Source: SIG673 sp045638685 (GTDB taxonomy: Bacteria; Bacillota; Clostridia; Oscillospirales; CAG-272). From it: DNA of 19,266 bases. The DNA lies in assembly GCA_045638685.1 (NCBI GenBank), contig JAZUBT010000034.1:1-19266 (forward strand), read 5' to 3'. A model generated the notes under the pieces. The model was not told the origin of the DNA, did no database searches, and saw only the letters and a list, made by a program, of their open reading frames with translations. A program made the translations under genes and the position numbers. Below are positions 6,212 to 14,645 of this stretch, in pieces (within the stretch, counting starts at the first letter, position 1; each line of letters starts with the position of its first letter).

Positions 6212-7138
6212 ATGGAATATACCGTCAAAAATTTTAAGGTACCGTCATGCGACGGTGTACACGAGCTTTCGGCTGTCGCCTATGTTCCAAGCGGAGAGGC
6301 TAAGGGCATTTTCCACGTTGCTCACGGAATGACGGAATATATGGCGAGATACGAGCGTTTTATGAGCTTTATGGCGGAAAACGGATACATTACCGTAGGC
6401 TACGACCATCTCGGACACGGATACACCGTGCGCGATGACAGCGAGCTTGGTTTTATCGCGCACAAGAACGGCTGGGAGCTTCTTGTCAAGGACATAAAGA
6501 CCTTTTCCGACGCTGTGAAAAAGGAATACGGGGAAACGCTCCCATACTATCTGATGGGACACAGCATGGGCTCCTTTATCGTACGTCTTGCCGCCGCTAA
6601 ATACGTTACTCCCGATAAGCTTATCATTATGGGAACGGGTGGGCCTAACCCCGCCGCGCCCGCAGGCCTTGCGCTTATCAGCATGCTGAAAATAATTCGC
6701 GGTGAAAGAGGTTACTCTAAGCTTTTACGTGCGCTTGCCTTTGGAAGCTACAATAGTACCTTCGGTGGATACGACAAAGAGGATCCCGGAAAGTGGCTTA
6801 CCACCCGCGAGGATATAAGAAAGAAATACTACAGTAATAAGCTCTGTACGTATCAGTTCACGGTAAGCGCTATGGGAGATCTTATTCGTTTAACAAAATA
6901 CTGCAACGACAAAAGGTGGTACAAAGAACTCAACAAGGAGCTGCCTGTGCTACTGGTTTCCGGAGAGGACGACCCCGTCGGTAACTACGGAAAGGGTGTA
7001 AATACCGTACAGAAAAATCTGCAAAAAACGGGGCATAACTCAAAATGTATTCTCTACAAGGGGGCGCGCCACGAGATATTGAACGACGTGTCCGAGGACG
7101 AGGTCAAAAAGGACATTTTAGAATTTATAGAGGGATAA
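6212..7138 (+). CDS. alpha/beta hydrolase, monoacylglycerol lipase / lysophospholipase-like (serine aminopeptidase S33 fold)
   Basis: This encodes 308 residues with AGGAGA 7 bases before the ATG. The catalytic triad is readable: Ser118 in the nucleophile elbow GHSMGS, Asp254 in GEDDPVG and His287 in KGARHEI. HG at residues 38-39 (VAHGMTEY) provides the oxyanion hole, and YDHLGHG near 64-70 is typical of the PldB/monoglyceride lipase group. There is no signal peptide, so it acts in the cytoplasm. Family members hydrolyse monoacylglycerols, lysophospholipids or other small esters; the exact substrate is not determined by sequence. It lies 94 bases after glpK on the same strand and before a strong terminator, so one may supply glycerol to the other. 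This link is inference from position. Confidence 0.88.
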   Translation: MEYTVKNFKVPSCDGVHELSAVAYVPSGEAKGIFHVAHGMTEYMARYERFMSFMAENGYITVGYDHLGHGYTVRDDSELGFIAHKNGWELLVKDIKTFSDAVKKEYGETLPYYLMGHSMGSFIVRLAAAKYVTPDKLIIMGTGGPNPAAPAGLALISMLKIIRGERGYSKLLRALAFGSYNSTFGGYDKEDPGKWLTTREDIRKKYYSNKLCTYQFTVSAMGDLIRLTKYCNDKRWYKELNKELPVLLVSGEDDPVGNYGKGVNTVQKNLQKTGHNSKCILYKGARHEILNDVSEDEVKKDILEFIEG

Positions 7139-7178
7139 AAATTTAAACTTACCGACACACGAAAGGCTTTAAAATGGT

Positions 7179-7209
7179 AAAAGGGCTATCTTACTCAGAT
7201 AGCCCTTTT
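7179..7209. terminator. bidirectional intrinsic terminator
   Basis: A 13-bp perfect stem (7179-7191 with 7197-7209) has a 5-base loop, AAAA at one end and TTTTT at the other. It separates the convergent hydrolase gene and the ABC transporter operon and can stop both. Confidence 0.92.
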
Positions 7210-7231
7210 TATTTTACCGTTAAATTCTCCG

Positions 7232-8074
7232 TCAGTCTATAACAAACGCTTCAAGGCAGTCGCTGTGCGGGGGAACAGAGACGTCGATAACCTCCGCCTT
7301 TACCTCGCCCGCCCTTTGGTCGGTTATATTTATAACCCTGTTTATACCGTCAAAAATCTGACAGTGGGTGATTATAAGCATAGCCACACTTTCATTTCTG
7401 AACTCGGAGAAAATCTTATTTAAGTAATATTTGTTCTTACCGTCAAGATTATTAAGCGGCTCGTCCATTATGATAAGTGAGCTTTCGCAAACCTTTGCCT
7501 TTATTATTCCCGAAAGGACGGAAAGCATCTTCATCTGGCCGCCGCTGAACGAGGTTACCTTCCTCTTTCTGAACTCCTTAAAATCCTTGCATTTAAAGAT
7601 TTCACGGATATAGTCGTTAAAGTAGCCCTCAATAAGCTTATGTATCTCAAAAAGCTTATGCGCTCTCGTCTGCCCCAAATATTTTTCGTTTACTGCAATC
7701 TCTGCCTGAGAGTAAAGCGCGTCATACGCCGAGTGCCATGAGAGAAATCTCTCCTCTTGACCTATATATACTATATCACGGCGGAGCGCCGAGGCAAGAG
7801 TGTCTCCGTACTTATCAATGCTTATATCGGGGAAGCCCTCCGCTTTATATACGACGCTTCCGCTTTCTATATTAAAATACCCCGTCTCGGTTAAAGCAAG
7901 GAGATGGAAAAGCGTTGATTTTCCGCTACCGTTTCTCCCCTTTATTATAGCGAAATCGCCGCCGCGTATATCAAAGCTACCGTAACTGATTTTCTGAGAC
8001 TTATTTCCGTAGTAGTCAAATATATTCAGCGTTAAATCCCTTATTTTAAAAATTATCTTCTTATCCGTGGACAT
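7232..8074 (-). CDS. ABC transporter ATP-binding protein
   Basis: This encodes 280 residues and is the last gene of the three-gene ABC operon. It supplies ATP hydrolysis for the two FtsX-like partners encoded just upstream. All motifs are present: Walker A GRNGSGKST at 46-54, Q-loop Gln106, signature FSGGQ at 176-180, Walker B LIIMDEP at about 200-206 with the D-loop NNLD, and the switch His237. The start is the ATG at 8072-8074, with GAGGG about 7 bases upstream. The gene overlaps the end of the permease gene by 22 bases, which points to translational coupling. The 70-residue helical insert before the signature motif (about 107-173) is longer than in LolD/MacB ATPases. The transported or sensed substrate is unknown. 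Confidence 0.93.
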   Translation of the reverse strand: MSTDKKIIFKIRDLTLNIFDYYGNKSQKISYGSFDIRGGDFAIIKGRNGSGKSTLFHLLALTETGYFNIESGSVVYKAEGFPDISIDKYGDTLASALRRDIVYIGQEERFLSWHSAYDALYSQAEIAVNEKYLGQTRAHKLFEIHKLIEGYFNDYIREIFKCKDFKEFRKRKVTSFSGGQMKMLSVLSGIIKAKVCESSLIIMDEPLNNLDGKNKYYLNKIFSEFRNESVAMLIITHCQIFDGINRVINITDQRAGEVKAEVIDVSVPPHSDCLEAFVID

Positions 8075-9066
8075 CTGTTTTCCCTCATAACGGTTATAAT
8101 TGTTAATGCAACAACTGTGATCGCGCCTATTCCAATGAACGCGAGCGCGGGCATTATATATGCCGCACGGTAATATCCAAGCTTAACAAACCATATTAAA
8201 AAGCTTACGGCAAACGCGAGCATATATTTAATGCAGTGGTCAAAAAGAACTGTACCGAAAAGTCGGCGCCTACTTATTCCGTAGGTACTTAGTATAGAAT
8301 AATCTCTGTACTTTCTTCCCATTTTTCCAAAGATAAATATTTCACACACCGCGATAAACACCCACAGCGCAAGCGTCGATAAAACAGCATAGGTAATAAG
8401 CTTCCCCTCGGCGCTTTTTATAATATCCTTGGTAAAGACTACCGCCGCGCCGCGCGCCGGATCATCGACGAGCCCTAAGTATTCTCCGTCGTTATCCTTG
8501 GTAAAGGAAATAAAAATATGCTTTCCCTCATTAATAAACGCTTGGTTTTCCGAGAGAATTATAATTCCCTCGTGCATATATTTGCCGTCAATTCCGCTCT
8601 CTGCGGGCAGTATCTCGCTTATAACGTAGTCGTAAAGCTTTTCGTCTTTTCCCACGTGAACGCTTACCTTTTCGCCTACATTAAGGCTATATTTAACGGC
8701 GAGGTTTTCACTAACGGCGCACGTTCCGTCTGAAAGCGAGCGTCTTAAATAAAGTGGATTACCCTTATATTCCGTTCCGCTTACCGTCATAAGAACATCG
8801 GCATTCAGTCTATGCTCGTCCTCGGAATAAGCATACGCGCTTCCTCCGAAGCTATAAAACGATTCCTCGTAGCCCGCAACGTGAGAAAAAACTATCTCAT
8901 TCAGCGTCGCCGCCTTGTATCTCTCCCTCTCCGCGTAGCTTTCGGTTGTCTTTTCGCACACCGAAAAGGAAAGCACCGTAAGGAAAACGAGGGTAAGAAG
9001 AAATACGGCAAGCTGGAATATATATTTTCTTATAAATACGCTCGAAAGGCGAGCATTATCCGTCAT
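8053..9066 (-). CDS. FtsX-like ABC permease, subunit 2
   Basis: This encodes 337 residues from the ATG at 9064-9066, which has AAGGA 9 bases upstream; the frame extends to a GTG at 9132 without a good ribosome binding site. The topology is that of one MacB/FtsX half: one N-terminal helix (about residues 13-33), a roughly 200-residue extracytoplasmic domain, then three helices in the last third, with the FtsX-type cytoplasmic loop KYRDYSILSTYGISRRRLFG after the first of them. FtsX-fold permeases usually act as mechanotransmission devices or extrude lipoproteins and peptides rather than carrying small solutes through a channel. The gene lies 69 bases after the other permease gene and overlaps the ATPase gene, so the three probably form one complex. 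Confidence 0.82.
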   Translation of the reverse strand: MTDNARLSSVFIRKYIFQLAVFLLTLVFLTVLSFSVCEKTTESYAERERYKAATLNEIVFSHVAGYEESFYSFGGSAYAYSEDEHRLNADVLMTVSGTEYKGNPLYLRRSLSDGTCAVSENLAVKYSLNVGEKVSVHVGKDEKLYDYVISEILPAESGIDGKYMHEGIIILSENQAFINEGKHIFISFTKDNDGEYLGLVDDPARGAAVVFTKDIIKSAEGKLITYAVLSTLALWVFIAVCEIFIFGKMGRKYRDYSILSTYGISRRRLFGTVLFDHCIKYMLAFAVSFLIWFVKLGYYRAAYIMPALAFIGIGAITVVALTIITVMRENRCPRIRR

Positions 9067-9135
9067 TGTAATAATTCCTTTTGTTTTAATCCTATGTTTT
9101 TTCCGTGCTAACCGATTAACACGTCCCTGCACGCT

Positions 9136-10395
9136 TTAACCCTTTTCCGCTCTGTCTATATGAACCGAGTACATTTTGTTAAGGTAGTTATTTGCAAAGA
9201 ATGCAACGACGAGCGCTGCGGGAAGAATCGGAAGCGCCGAAAGCAGTACTATCGGCAGGCACGCGGCAAGGTGATGCTTCATAGCCGCAACGACAGTAAG
9301 CGAAAGTCCGGTAACAACCGAGACAAGCAGCGCGCCGAACACGTTTGCGCACATATATTCCTTAAGCATCTTAGAGTGCGGAACACCCTCCATAAGGCTT
9401 ATCTCGTCGTCTCTCTTATTCATATAGATAAAGAGAATACCAAGTGCCGCGTAAGCGATAAACGAAGCAACACCGAGTATAACCGAGATGTAGGTTACGT
9501 CGCTGTCTCTGGTTTCTATCTGGTCCTGTACGTCCTGCATAAAGAGAGCCTTTTCCTGAACCGCTGACGAGTAATCTCCGCTCATAAAGCTGGTTTTATA
9601 AGCAAGGTAATCAGCCTTAACGGCTGCTTCCCAAGCATCGTACGCGTCGGTCGTCGGGTTATCCTGCGTCTTGCGGTCTGCTATAAATGTCGCTTCGGAT
9701 ATAAGCTCACCAAGCGGGATATAGCCGTCAAGCATAGTCCTGCACGCAGCCGTGTCCTTTGCATCAATAAACGCAAGCTTATAGGTTATCTCTTTTTCGT
9801 ACAAGGCTTTCATTTCGTCGGTAAATACGGCAAGACCGAGACCTTTATTAAGTCCGTTATAGGTGGATGCCATATATATACCGGCTACCTTAAGCGAAAC
9901 CGTTTTGCCTTTCATAGAAAAGCTTACCTTGTCTCCAACCTTAACCTGAAGTCTCTTGGCGGCGGTCTCGTCAAGCATTATACCCGTAGCGTCAGCTTTA
10001 CCCGAAATACAGGTATCCCCGTTAAAGAGGCTTACCTCGTAGCCGTCAAGGCTGTCGCACATAAGAACAGGGAAACGAAATCCTCCATTTGCCGTAATCT
10101 CAAAGTTATAGCAGGGGAATATTTTTTCAACAGAAGCATTTACCGAAAATTCGGTAATCTGCTCCTTTGTCGGAGAGGTTATAACGTAATCGAAGGTGGT
10201 GAGCTTAAAGCTGCTCTGCTTTGCCTCAACACCCGCCTTTTTGTTTATAACGAACACACCCGCAGTAATAAGAACCGCCGCCATAAGGATAGCGGTAATT
10301 ACCGTTTTCAGATACTTTCTGAAAGTGGCGGGAGCTTCCTCGCGTCTAATCATAACTTCCATGGAATTTTCTTTTTCAAAATTCTTATCGTCCAT
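9136..10395 (-). CDS. FtsX-like ABC permease, subunit 1
   Basis: This encodes 419 residues, first gene of the ABC operon. The N-terminus is cytoplasmic and charged; helix 1 covers about residues 29-50, a large extracytoplasmic MacB-like domain follows to about residue 300, then three helices. The loop EISLMEGVPHSKMLKEYM corresponds to the conserved cytoplasmic loop of FtsX proteins. It likely pairs with the second permease as a heterodimer on the single ATPase. The ATG at 10393-10395 has AAAGG about 13 bases upstream, which is long, so a start at a nearby downstream methionine (residue 12) cannot be excluded. A terminator-like hairpin stands between this gene and the upstream lipoprotein gene. 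I found no strong promoter in the 103-base gap, so expression may depend on readthrough or a weak promoter. Confidence 0.82.
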   Translation of the reverse strand: MDDKNFEKENSMEVMIRREEAPATFRKYLKTVITAILMAAVLITAGVFVINKKAGVEAKQSSFKLTTFDYVITSPTKEQITEFSVNASVEKIFPCYNFEITANGGFRFPVLMCDSLDGYEVSLFNGDTCISGKADATGIMLDETAAKRLQVKVGDKVSFSMKGKTVSLKVAGIYMASTYNGLNKGLGLAVFTDEMKALYEKEITYKLAFIDAKDTAACRTMLDGYIPLGELISEATFIADRKTQDNPTTDAYDAWEAAVKADYLAYKTSFMSGDYSSAVQEKALFMQDVQDQIETRDSDVTYISVILGVASFIAYAALGILFIYMNKRDDEISLMEGVPHSKMLKEYMCANVFGALLVSVVTGLSLTVVAAMKHHLAACLPIVLLSALPILPAALVVAFFANNYLNKMYSVHIDRAEKG

Positions 10396-10437
10396 ATAAC
10401 GTTACTGCCTTTCTCTTTATTTTTGTTTTCTGCGGTA

Positions 10438-10481
10438 AAAAACAGAAGTCTGCACCGAAAAATCTCAGCCGCTCTGTTTTT
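10438..10481 (-). terminator. probable intrinsic terminator after the Fn3 lipoprotein gene
   Basis: On the minus strand AAAAACAGA (10473-10481) pairs with TCTGTTTTT (10438-10446) over 9 bp with a 26-base loop, and the stem ends in T6. The loop is long and the stem AT-rich, so termination may be partial and allow some readthrough into the ABC genes. Confidence 0.5.
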
Positions 10482-10498
10482 CACCACATTTTTTCAGA

Positions 10499-11401
10499 TT
10501 AGATATTTACGTCAGCCTCGGAATTTGAATATGAAGATTTCATAAAGTTACTGCTGTTACTGCACGCCTGAACCTTTACTGTTCCGACGTAGTAATCAAC
10601 TATACTTGCAAACTGTGATAAATCAAATTCAAGCTCTGCTCCGACGGGGGTATACTGGTCAACACCTGTAAAATTAATACTCTTATCTCCAAAGAAGATA
10701 ATGTAGTAGTCCGCGTGCTTTACGTGGCTCCATTTAACCTTTAAGCTTTCTCTGTTAACCTCTATAACCGGAGCATCGATCTGTACGCGTACAACCGAGA
10801 GGTTCTTAGTAACTCCGTCGTCGCCGAGAATCTTAAACTCGCCATACTCATTCGGCTCGAAAGAAACGGAAATGTGAGACTCACCTATCGAAACGGGAAG
10901 CATACGTACAAGAATTTTTATCTTCTTTGACTTATCGGGATCAGAGGGAATCTTATACGCAAGGGTAGAAACCTTGCTGTCGGTTCCCGTTCCCGCATCG
11001 GTAAAGGTCATTTCGGTCATATTACCGGTTCCCGCCTCCTCAGTAGTGCCGTTGGCAACTCCGAGGTTGTCAAATTTAACGAGAACATTCATAAGGCTGG
11101 TTCCGTCGTTAAGCTTTCTCGCGACAACGTCGAACTCCATAAGGCAGTAGTAAACGGTATCAACCTTAAGTTCGGTGCTGCGCTTGGTATCGGCTATCGT
11201 GGTTTCTCTGTCCTTATAGTTTTCTTCTTCAATAAAGCCGTAATCAAAGTTTGCTATTTCAATGTCGCTCGATCCCTCTCCGTAACGGTCGGGCTTCTCG
11301 TCTTCGTCCTTATCACATGACACCGCAGTAAATACCATAGATATAACTGCTATAAGCGTAACCGCTCTTATAAGTGTTTTTTTAAGTTTTTCGGTAATCA
11401 T
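10499..11401 (-). CDS. secreted lipoprotein with shared uncharacterised domain and C-terminal Fn3-like module
   Basis: This encodes 300 residues from the ATG at 11399-11401, with GAGGA 8 bases upstream. The N-terminus is a lipoprotein signal peptide: positive KLKK, a hydrophobic core and the lipobox AVSC with Cys29, followed by an acidic spacer DKDEDEK. It should be lipid-anchored on the outer face of the membrane. Residues about 46-193 match a domain also found in the two LRR proteins upstream (motifs KVDTVYYCLMEF, DGT/NGTTEEAGTGN, LAYKIPSDPDKSKKIKILVRMLPVSIG). Residues about 208-300 look like an Fn3-type beta sandwich (LKVKWSHVKHADYYIIF), similar to the modules of the neighbouring zinc-ribbon protein. 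No enzyme motif is visible. It follows that gene by 67 bases and is probably co-transcribed. Confidence 0.82.
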   Translation of the reverse strand: MITEKLKKTLIRAVTLIAVISMVFTAVSCDKDEDEKPDRYGEGSSDIEIANFDYGFIEEENYKDRETTIADTKRSTELKVDTVYYCLMEFDVVARKLNDGTSLMNVLVKFDNLGVANGTTEEAGTGNMTEMTFTDAGTGTDSKVSTLAYKIPSDPDKSKKIKILVRMLPVSIGESHISVSFEPNEYGEFKILGDDGVTKNLSVVRVQIDAPVIEVNRESLKVKWSHVKHADYYIIFFGDKSINFTGVDQYTPVGAELEFDLSQFASIVDYYVGTVKVQACSNSSNFMKSSYSNSEADVNI

Positions 11402-11468
11402 TTCTGTAATCCTCTTTTGTTAATTTATTATATTTAAGCGGTGGCTTAATTATCACCGTTAAGTCCTG

Positions 11469-14400
11469 TTAAGGTTCGTCAACTACCTTCCAGGTAGCGG
11501 TCAGAACGTCGTTTATGCTTCCGTCGGAGGCGTAAATCTCTATCGTTACTTCAATTTTGGTTACGCCGCTGTATATCGTCTGGTCCTGGTATGCCGCGGT
11601 TCCGGTAAACGCTTTCTTACCCCAATCCTTGGTTCCCGCGGGTTCGGTTCCACCGGTGTACCACTTAAAGACAATTCTGTAAGAAAGGCTGGGATCTGCC
11701 TCTGTGAGCAAAACCTTTATCTTGTTCGAGCCCGACTTTGTTACCTCATGCTTTACGTTAGTCGTAACTACCGCAACCATGTTTGAAAGCTCGGAGTTAA
11801 GTACGTTTTTTGCCGTTGCTACAAATCTTGCGGTTATTTCATTAGGGCCTGAAAGATTGTTAAGGTCAAGCACGCCTTCCTTGCCGTTGATATAGTACTT
11901 AACAGTACCGCCTGTAACCGTTTCGGGAGTGCAGGTAAGCTTTCTTACCGGTGTTTTCTCGTAGGCAAGAACAGGTGCCGAAAGCTTTGTAACGGTAAGC
12001 TCGTTTGAGTTTGCCGAGCTGAGCTGATTTTCTTCGCTTCCCGTTGCTACCGCGTAAATGGTATGCGTTCCGGGGGTGATAAGTGAGGGTGCCTTGATTA
12101 CACCGTCAATGTACCACGTAAACGCCGAGTTTCCGTTTTCATAAAGTGCGCCGTTTACGTAAAGCTCACCGTCAAAAACCTCTATCATAGGTGTCTCAAG
12201 TCTCGTTACGGTAATAGAAGCCGTATCGGAATCTATCTCGTTATCCTCTGTCGCTTTGTTTACAACGGTTATAACGTAATCCTTTGCCGCGGTAAGTCCG
12301 TTGAATATATCGCTATATTCTCCGCGGAAGAGAATTCCGTCAACCCTGAACTCATAGCTTGCGGTAAGTCCGCTGACCTTAAGCATCTGGTTTTGAACGG
12401 AAAGCGTGGGGGCTGCGAGCTTTTTAACTGTAACCGTCTCGCTTATACCGGCGTTGTTAACAACGAGATAGATTTTATACTCTCCCGCCGCCGTAGCGAT
12501 TTCGGAAATATTTATCTCCGTTGTGGACAGAGAGTCGAATTTTTCGCCGTTTACGTATATGTCGTAGCTGACTCCACCGAAAGCCGACCACTTGATCTTG
12601 CCTTCGTTAATCTCGATTTTCGTTCCGATGTATATTTTAAACTCGGCAATATCCGAGGTTACCTTTTCAAGAGAGTTGGAATCAACCTCGATTTTTACGG
12701 TGTAAAGTCCCGGTGCCGACACCAGCGAGGAAACGTCGCAAGCCTTTGTGCCGCTTTGCGCCTCTGCTTCCAGCACTCCGCTACCGTTATAGACGTAGAT
12801 ATTGTAAAGACTTGACTGGCTATTTGCAACCCACGTTATAGTGTTGCCCGCGTACGCCATACTCTCTACTGGCAAAAGCTTATGTATATTCACCTTGCTT
12901 ACGCTCATTATTACGTTCTGCTCGGTGGGGTGCGCCGTAATCGAAATATCGTTATCACCGGGTCTAAGCGTAAGCGCAAGCTCGTTTCCGCTTACGTTGG
13001 GTATCGTTTCACCGTTTATCTCTACGGTGTAATGGTCCGCTCCGCCAACCGCGTTCCATTTAAGAGTGCCCGTTTCTTTATCGTAAATAACGCCGCTCGG
13101 CGCCGAAAGCTTGGTTACCTTTATAGCGTCCGCTTTGACGGAATCGTTATATTTATTCGTGTCGTTATACGCAACCACCGTTGCATAAAACTCGTTGTCC
13201 ATATCAACCGAGGTAAGGTCGAACACGAGAGGGGTATTTGCCGACTTATCCTCTATCGTGGCGTGCTTCGGGTCGCCCGGAGCCGGACTGTTTTTGGAAA
13301 AATATATGTAATATCCTTCTGCGTTTGCCACTCTGTCCCAAGTGAGCTTGTTATCCGAAACATATACGGTTGTCTTTTCAAGCTGACGCGGAACAATCTC
13401 TATATTAACGTCAAAGGTTCTTTTCTTGAACGTAATCTTCGCCGCCTGAGTTCCTACCTTTTCCTTGTCGTATCCGGAAAGCATTTCGGACGTAACCTGA
13501 ACCTTCTTTTCATCTCCGTCCATTTCCCTGTACGTTATGGCATATCCCGAAAGGTCGGGGGTTTCTCCGTAAACTATCTTGATTGTCGCGCTGTTTCCGG
13601 ACGGCTTTTGAAGCTCAACGGAGCTCATAACAATACTGTTTTTGATTATCATAAATACTAATACTGCCACAGCCGCTATTCCCAAAACCGAGGAAGCGAT
13701 TATGATTTTCTGATTTTTTCTCTGCTTCTGAACCTTTTCGGCGTTGTTCCAAACAAGGGTGTCCTTTAAGATAACCTCTGCTTCCTTAAAGGTAGAGGAA
13801 ACGTACTTTTTAAGCTTTTTGGCAAAGTTTCCGCCTCTCGCCTTCTTAAAGAAGGATACGCTCAGTATGTTAGCGATTTCCTCGTCGTCAAGAATACTGT
13901 TAAGGAATTCCTCACCTATATCCTTAAACTCCGCCTGCGATGCTGAAAGAACGTTAAGCACACTTATAAGCAGCTTCGGCTCCTTCTTTTCCTTGACGCA
14001 CTTTAAAATGTTGTTTTTCAGCAGCTGTACGTCAGCCTTGTCAGCGCTCGCCTTTTCAAATTCAACCTTCCATTCCGAATCGTTCAGTATCTCAGGGTGA
14101 AGGAATACGAGAGAGTCATAAAGACGTCTGTCGGACGCGTTATAGTCGCTGAACGCATCGTCAAACTTACGGGCGTGAGCCTTGAGTATTTCAAGGTTGG
14201 TTACGTCCTTTTTCTTTATTCCTATGTTAACCGCGTCAAAGATAAAGTCAAACCAACGGTTTATGTTGAAATCCTCCGTATCGGTGCTGCTTATTATCTT
14301 GTGCATCGCGTTTTTCAGCGGCGCGTCGTTTCCGCCCTCGTAGTCTTTCAGTATGTTTTTATAGCGCTGCTCCGTCTTTTCTCTGGCATCTATAAGCTCC

Positions 14401-14528
14401 TTATACTTTTCGGGAGCCGCCTTTTCGAGCGTTATAACGGTTTTACAGTGCTTACAGACGACGCTTTCCTCGCGCTTTTCGTCAATGTCTGCCGCCGCTC
14501 CGCATTTTGGACAGTTTACAGTAATCAT
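11469..14528 (-). CDS. zinc-ribbon, single-pass membrane protein with extracellular Ig/Fn3-like repeat array
   Basis: This encodes 1019 residues from the ATG at 14526-14528, which has AAGGA 10 bases upstream; the frame extends to 14600 but the zinc ribbon begins exactly at the chosen start. Residues 6-28 hold CPKCG and CKHC (Cys6, Cys9, Cys25, Cys28), a zinc ribbon. Residues 40-270 are helical and polar, presumably cytoplasmic. One transmembrane helix lies at about 275-296. The remaining 720 residues are beta-rich: a first domain at about 301-385, then roughly seven Fn3-like modules joined by KLSAP-type linkers, with recurring patterns such as LTWDRVANAEGYYIYF, LKWNAVGGADHYTVEING and IKWSAFGGVSYDIYVNG. 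There is no signal peptide and no sorting motif. The layout suggests a protein linking an internal sensor or scaffold to the outside, but its function is unknown. It lies between an LRR lipoprotein gene and an Fn3 lipoprotein gene. Confidence 0.85.
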   Translation of the reverse strand: MITVNCPKCGAAADIDEKREESVVCKHCKTVITLEKAAPEKYKELIDAREKTEQRYKNILKDYEGGNDAPLKNAMHKIISSTDTEDFNINRWFDFIFDAVNIGIKKKDVTNLEILKAHARKFDDAFSDYNASDRRLYDSLVFLHPEILNDSEWKVEFEKASADKADVQLLKNNILKCVKEKKEPKLLISVLNVLSASQAEFKDIGEEFLNSILDDEEIANILSVSFFKKARGGNFAKKLKKYVSSTFKEAEVILKDTLVWNNAEKVQKQRKNQKIIIASSVLGIAAVAVLVFMIIKNSIVMSSVELQKPSGNSATIKIVYGETPDLSGYAITYREMDGDEKKVQVTSEMLSGYDKEKVGTQAAKITFKKRTFDVNIEIVPRQLEKTTVYVSDNKLTWDRVANAEGYYIYFSKNSPAPGDPKHATIEDKSANTPLVFDLTSVDMDNEFYATVVAYNDTNKYNDSVKADAIKVTKLSAPSGVIYDKETGTLKWNAVGGADHYTVEINGETIPNVSGNELALTLRPGDNDISITAHPTEQNVIMSVSKVNIHKLLPVESMAYAGNTITWVANSQSSLYNIYVYNGSGVLEAEAQSGTKACDVSSLVSAPGLYTVKIEVDSNSLEKVTSDIAEFKIYIGTKIEINEGKIKWSAFGGVSYDIYVNGEKFDSLSTTEINISEIATAAGEYKIYLVVNNAGISETVTVKKLAAPTLSVQNQMLKVSGLTASYEFRVDGILFRGEYSDIFNGLTAAKDYVITVVNKATEDNEIDSDTASITVTRLETPMIEVFDGELYVNGALYENGNSAFTWYIDGVIKAPSLITPGTHTIYAVATGSEENQLSSANSNELTVTKLSAPVLAYEKTPVRKLTCTPETVTGGTVKYYINGKEGVLDLNNLSGPNEITARFVATAKNVLNSELSNMVAVVTTNVKHEVTKSGSNKIKVLLTEADPSLSYRIVFKWYTGGTEPAGTKDWGKKAFTGTAAYQDQTIYSGVTKIEVTIEIYASDGSINDVLTATWKVVDEP

Positions 14529-14564
14529 TTTCCGTTGTTCCTTTCTTTCGCCAAGTGCTTTTCC

Positions 14565-14590
14565 TCTCCCGAATAACGCGGCTCGGGAGA
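14565..14590. other. hairpin in the leader of the zinc-ribbon gene
   Basis: TCTCCCGA (14565-14572) and TCGGGAGA (14583-14590) form an 8-bp perfect stem with a 10-base loop. On the minus strand no T run follows, so it is not a standard terminator. A second, weaker inverted repeat (TTTTACCG/CGGTAAAA) lies further upstream, close to the LRR gene's stop. They may be leader structure or transcript-end structure. Confidence 0.4.
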
Positions 14591-14645
14591 AAAAGCGCAT
14601 CTTTATATCGTATCGGTTTTACCGCCGTAAGTCGGTAAAATCGGT

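Noticed and set aside
12882..13661. 259-codon plus-strand open frame opposite the Fn3-repeat gene
   Set aside because: It is a shadow of a convincing minus-strand gene with zinc ribbon and repeated modules; its Arg/Tyr/Val-rich translation looks like antisense of Fn3 codons.
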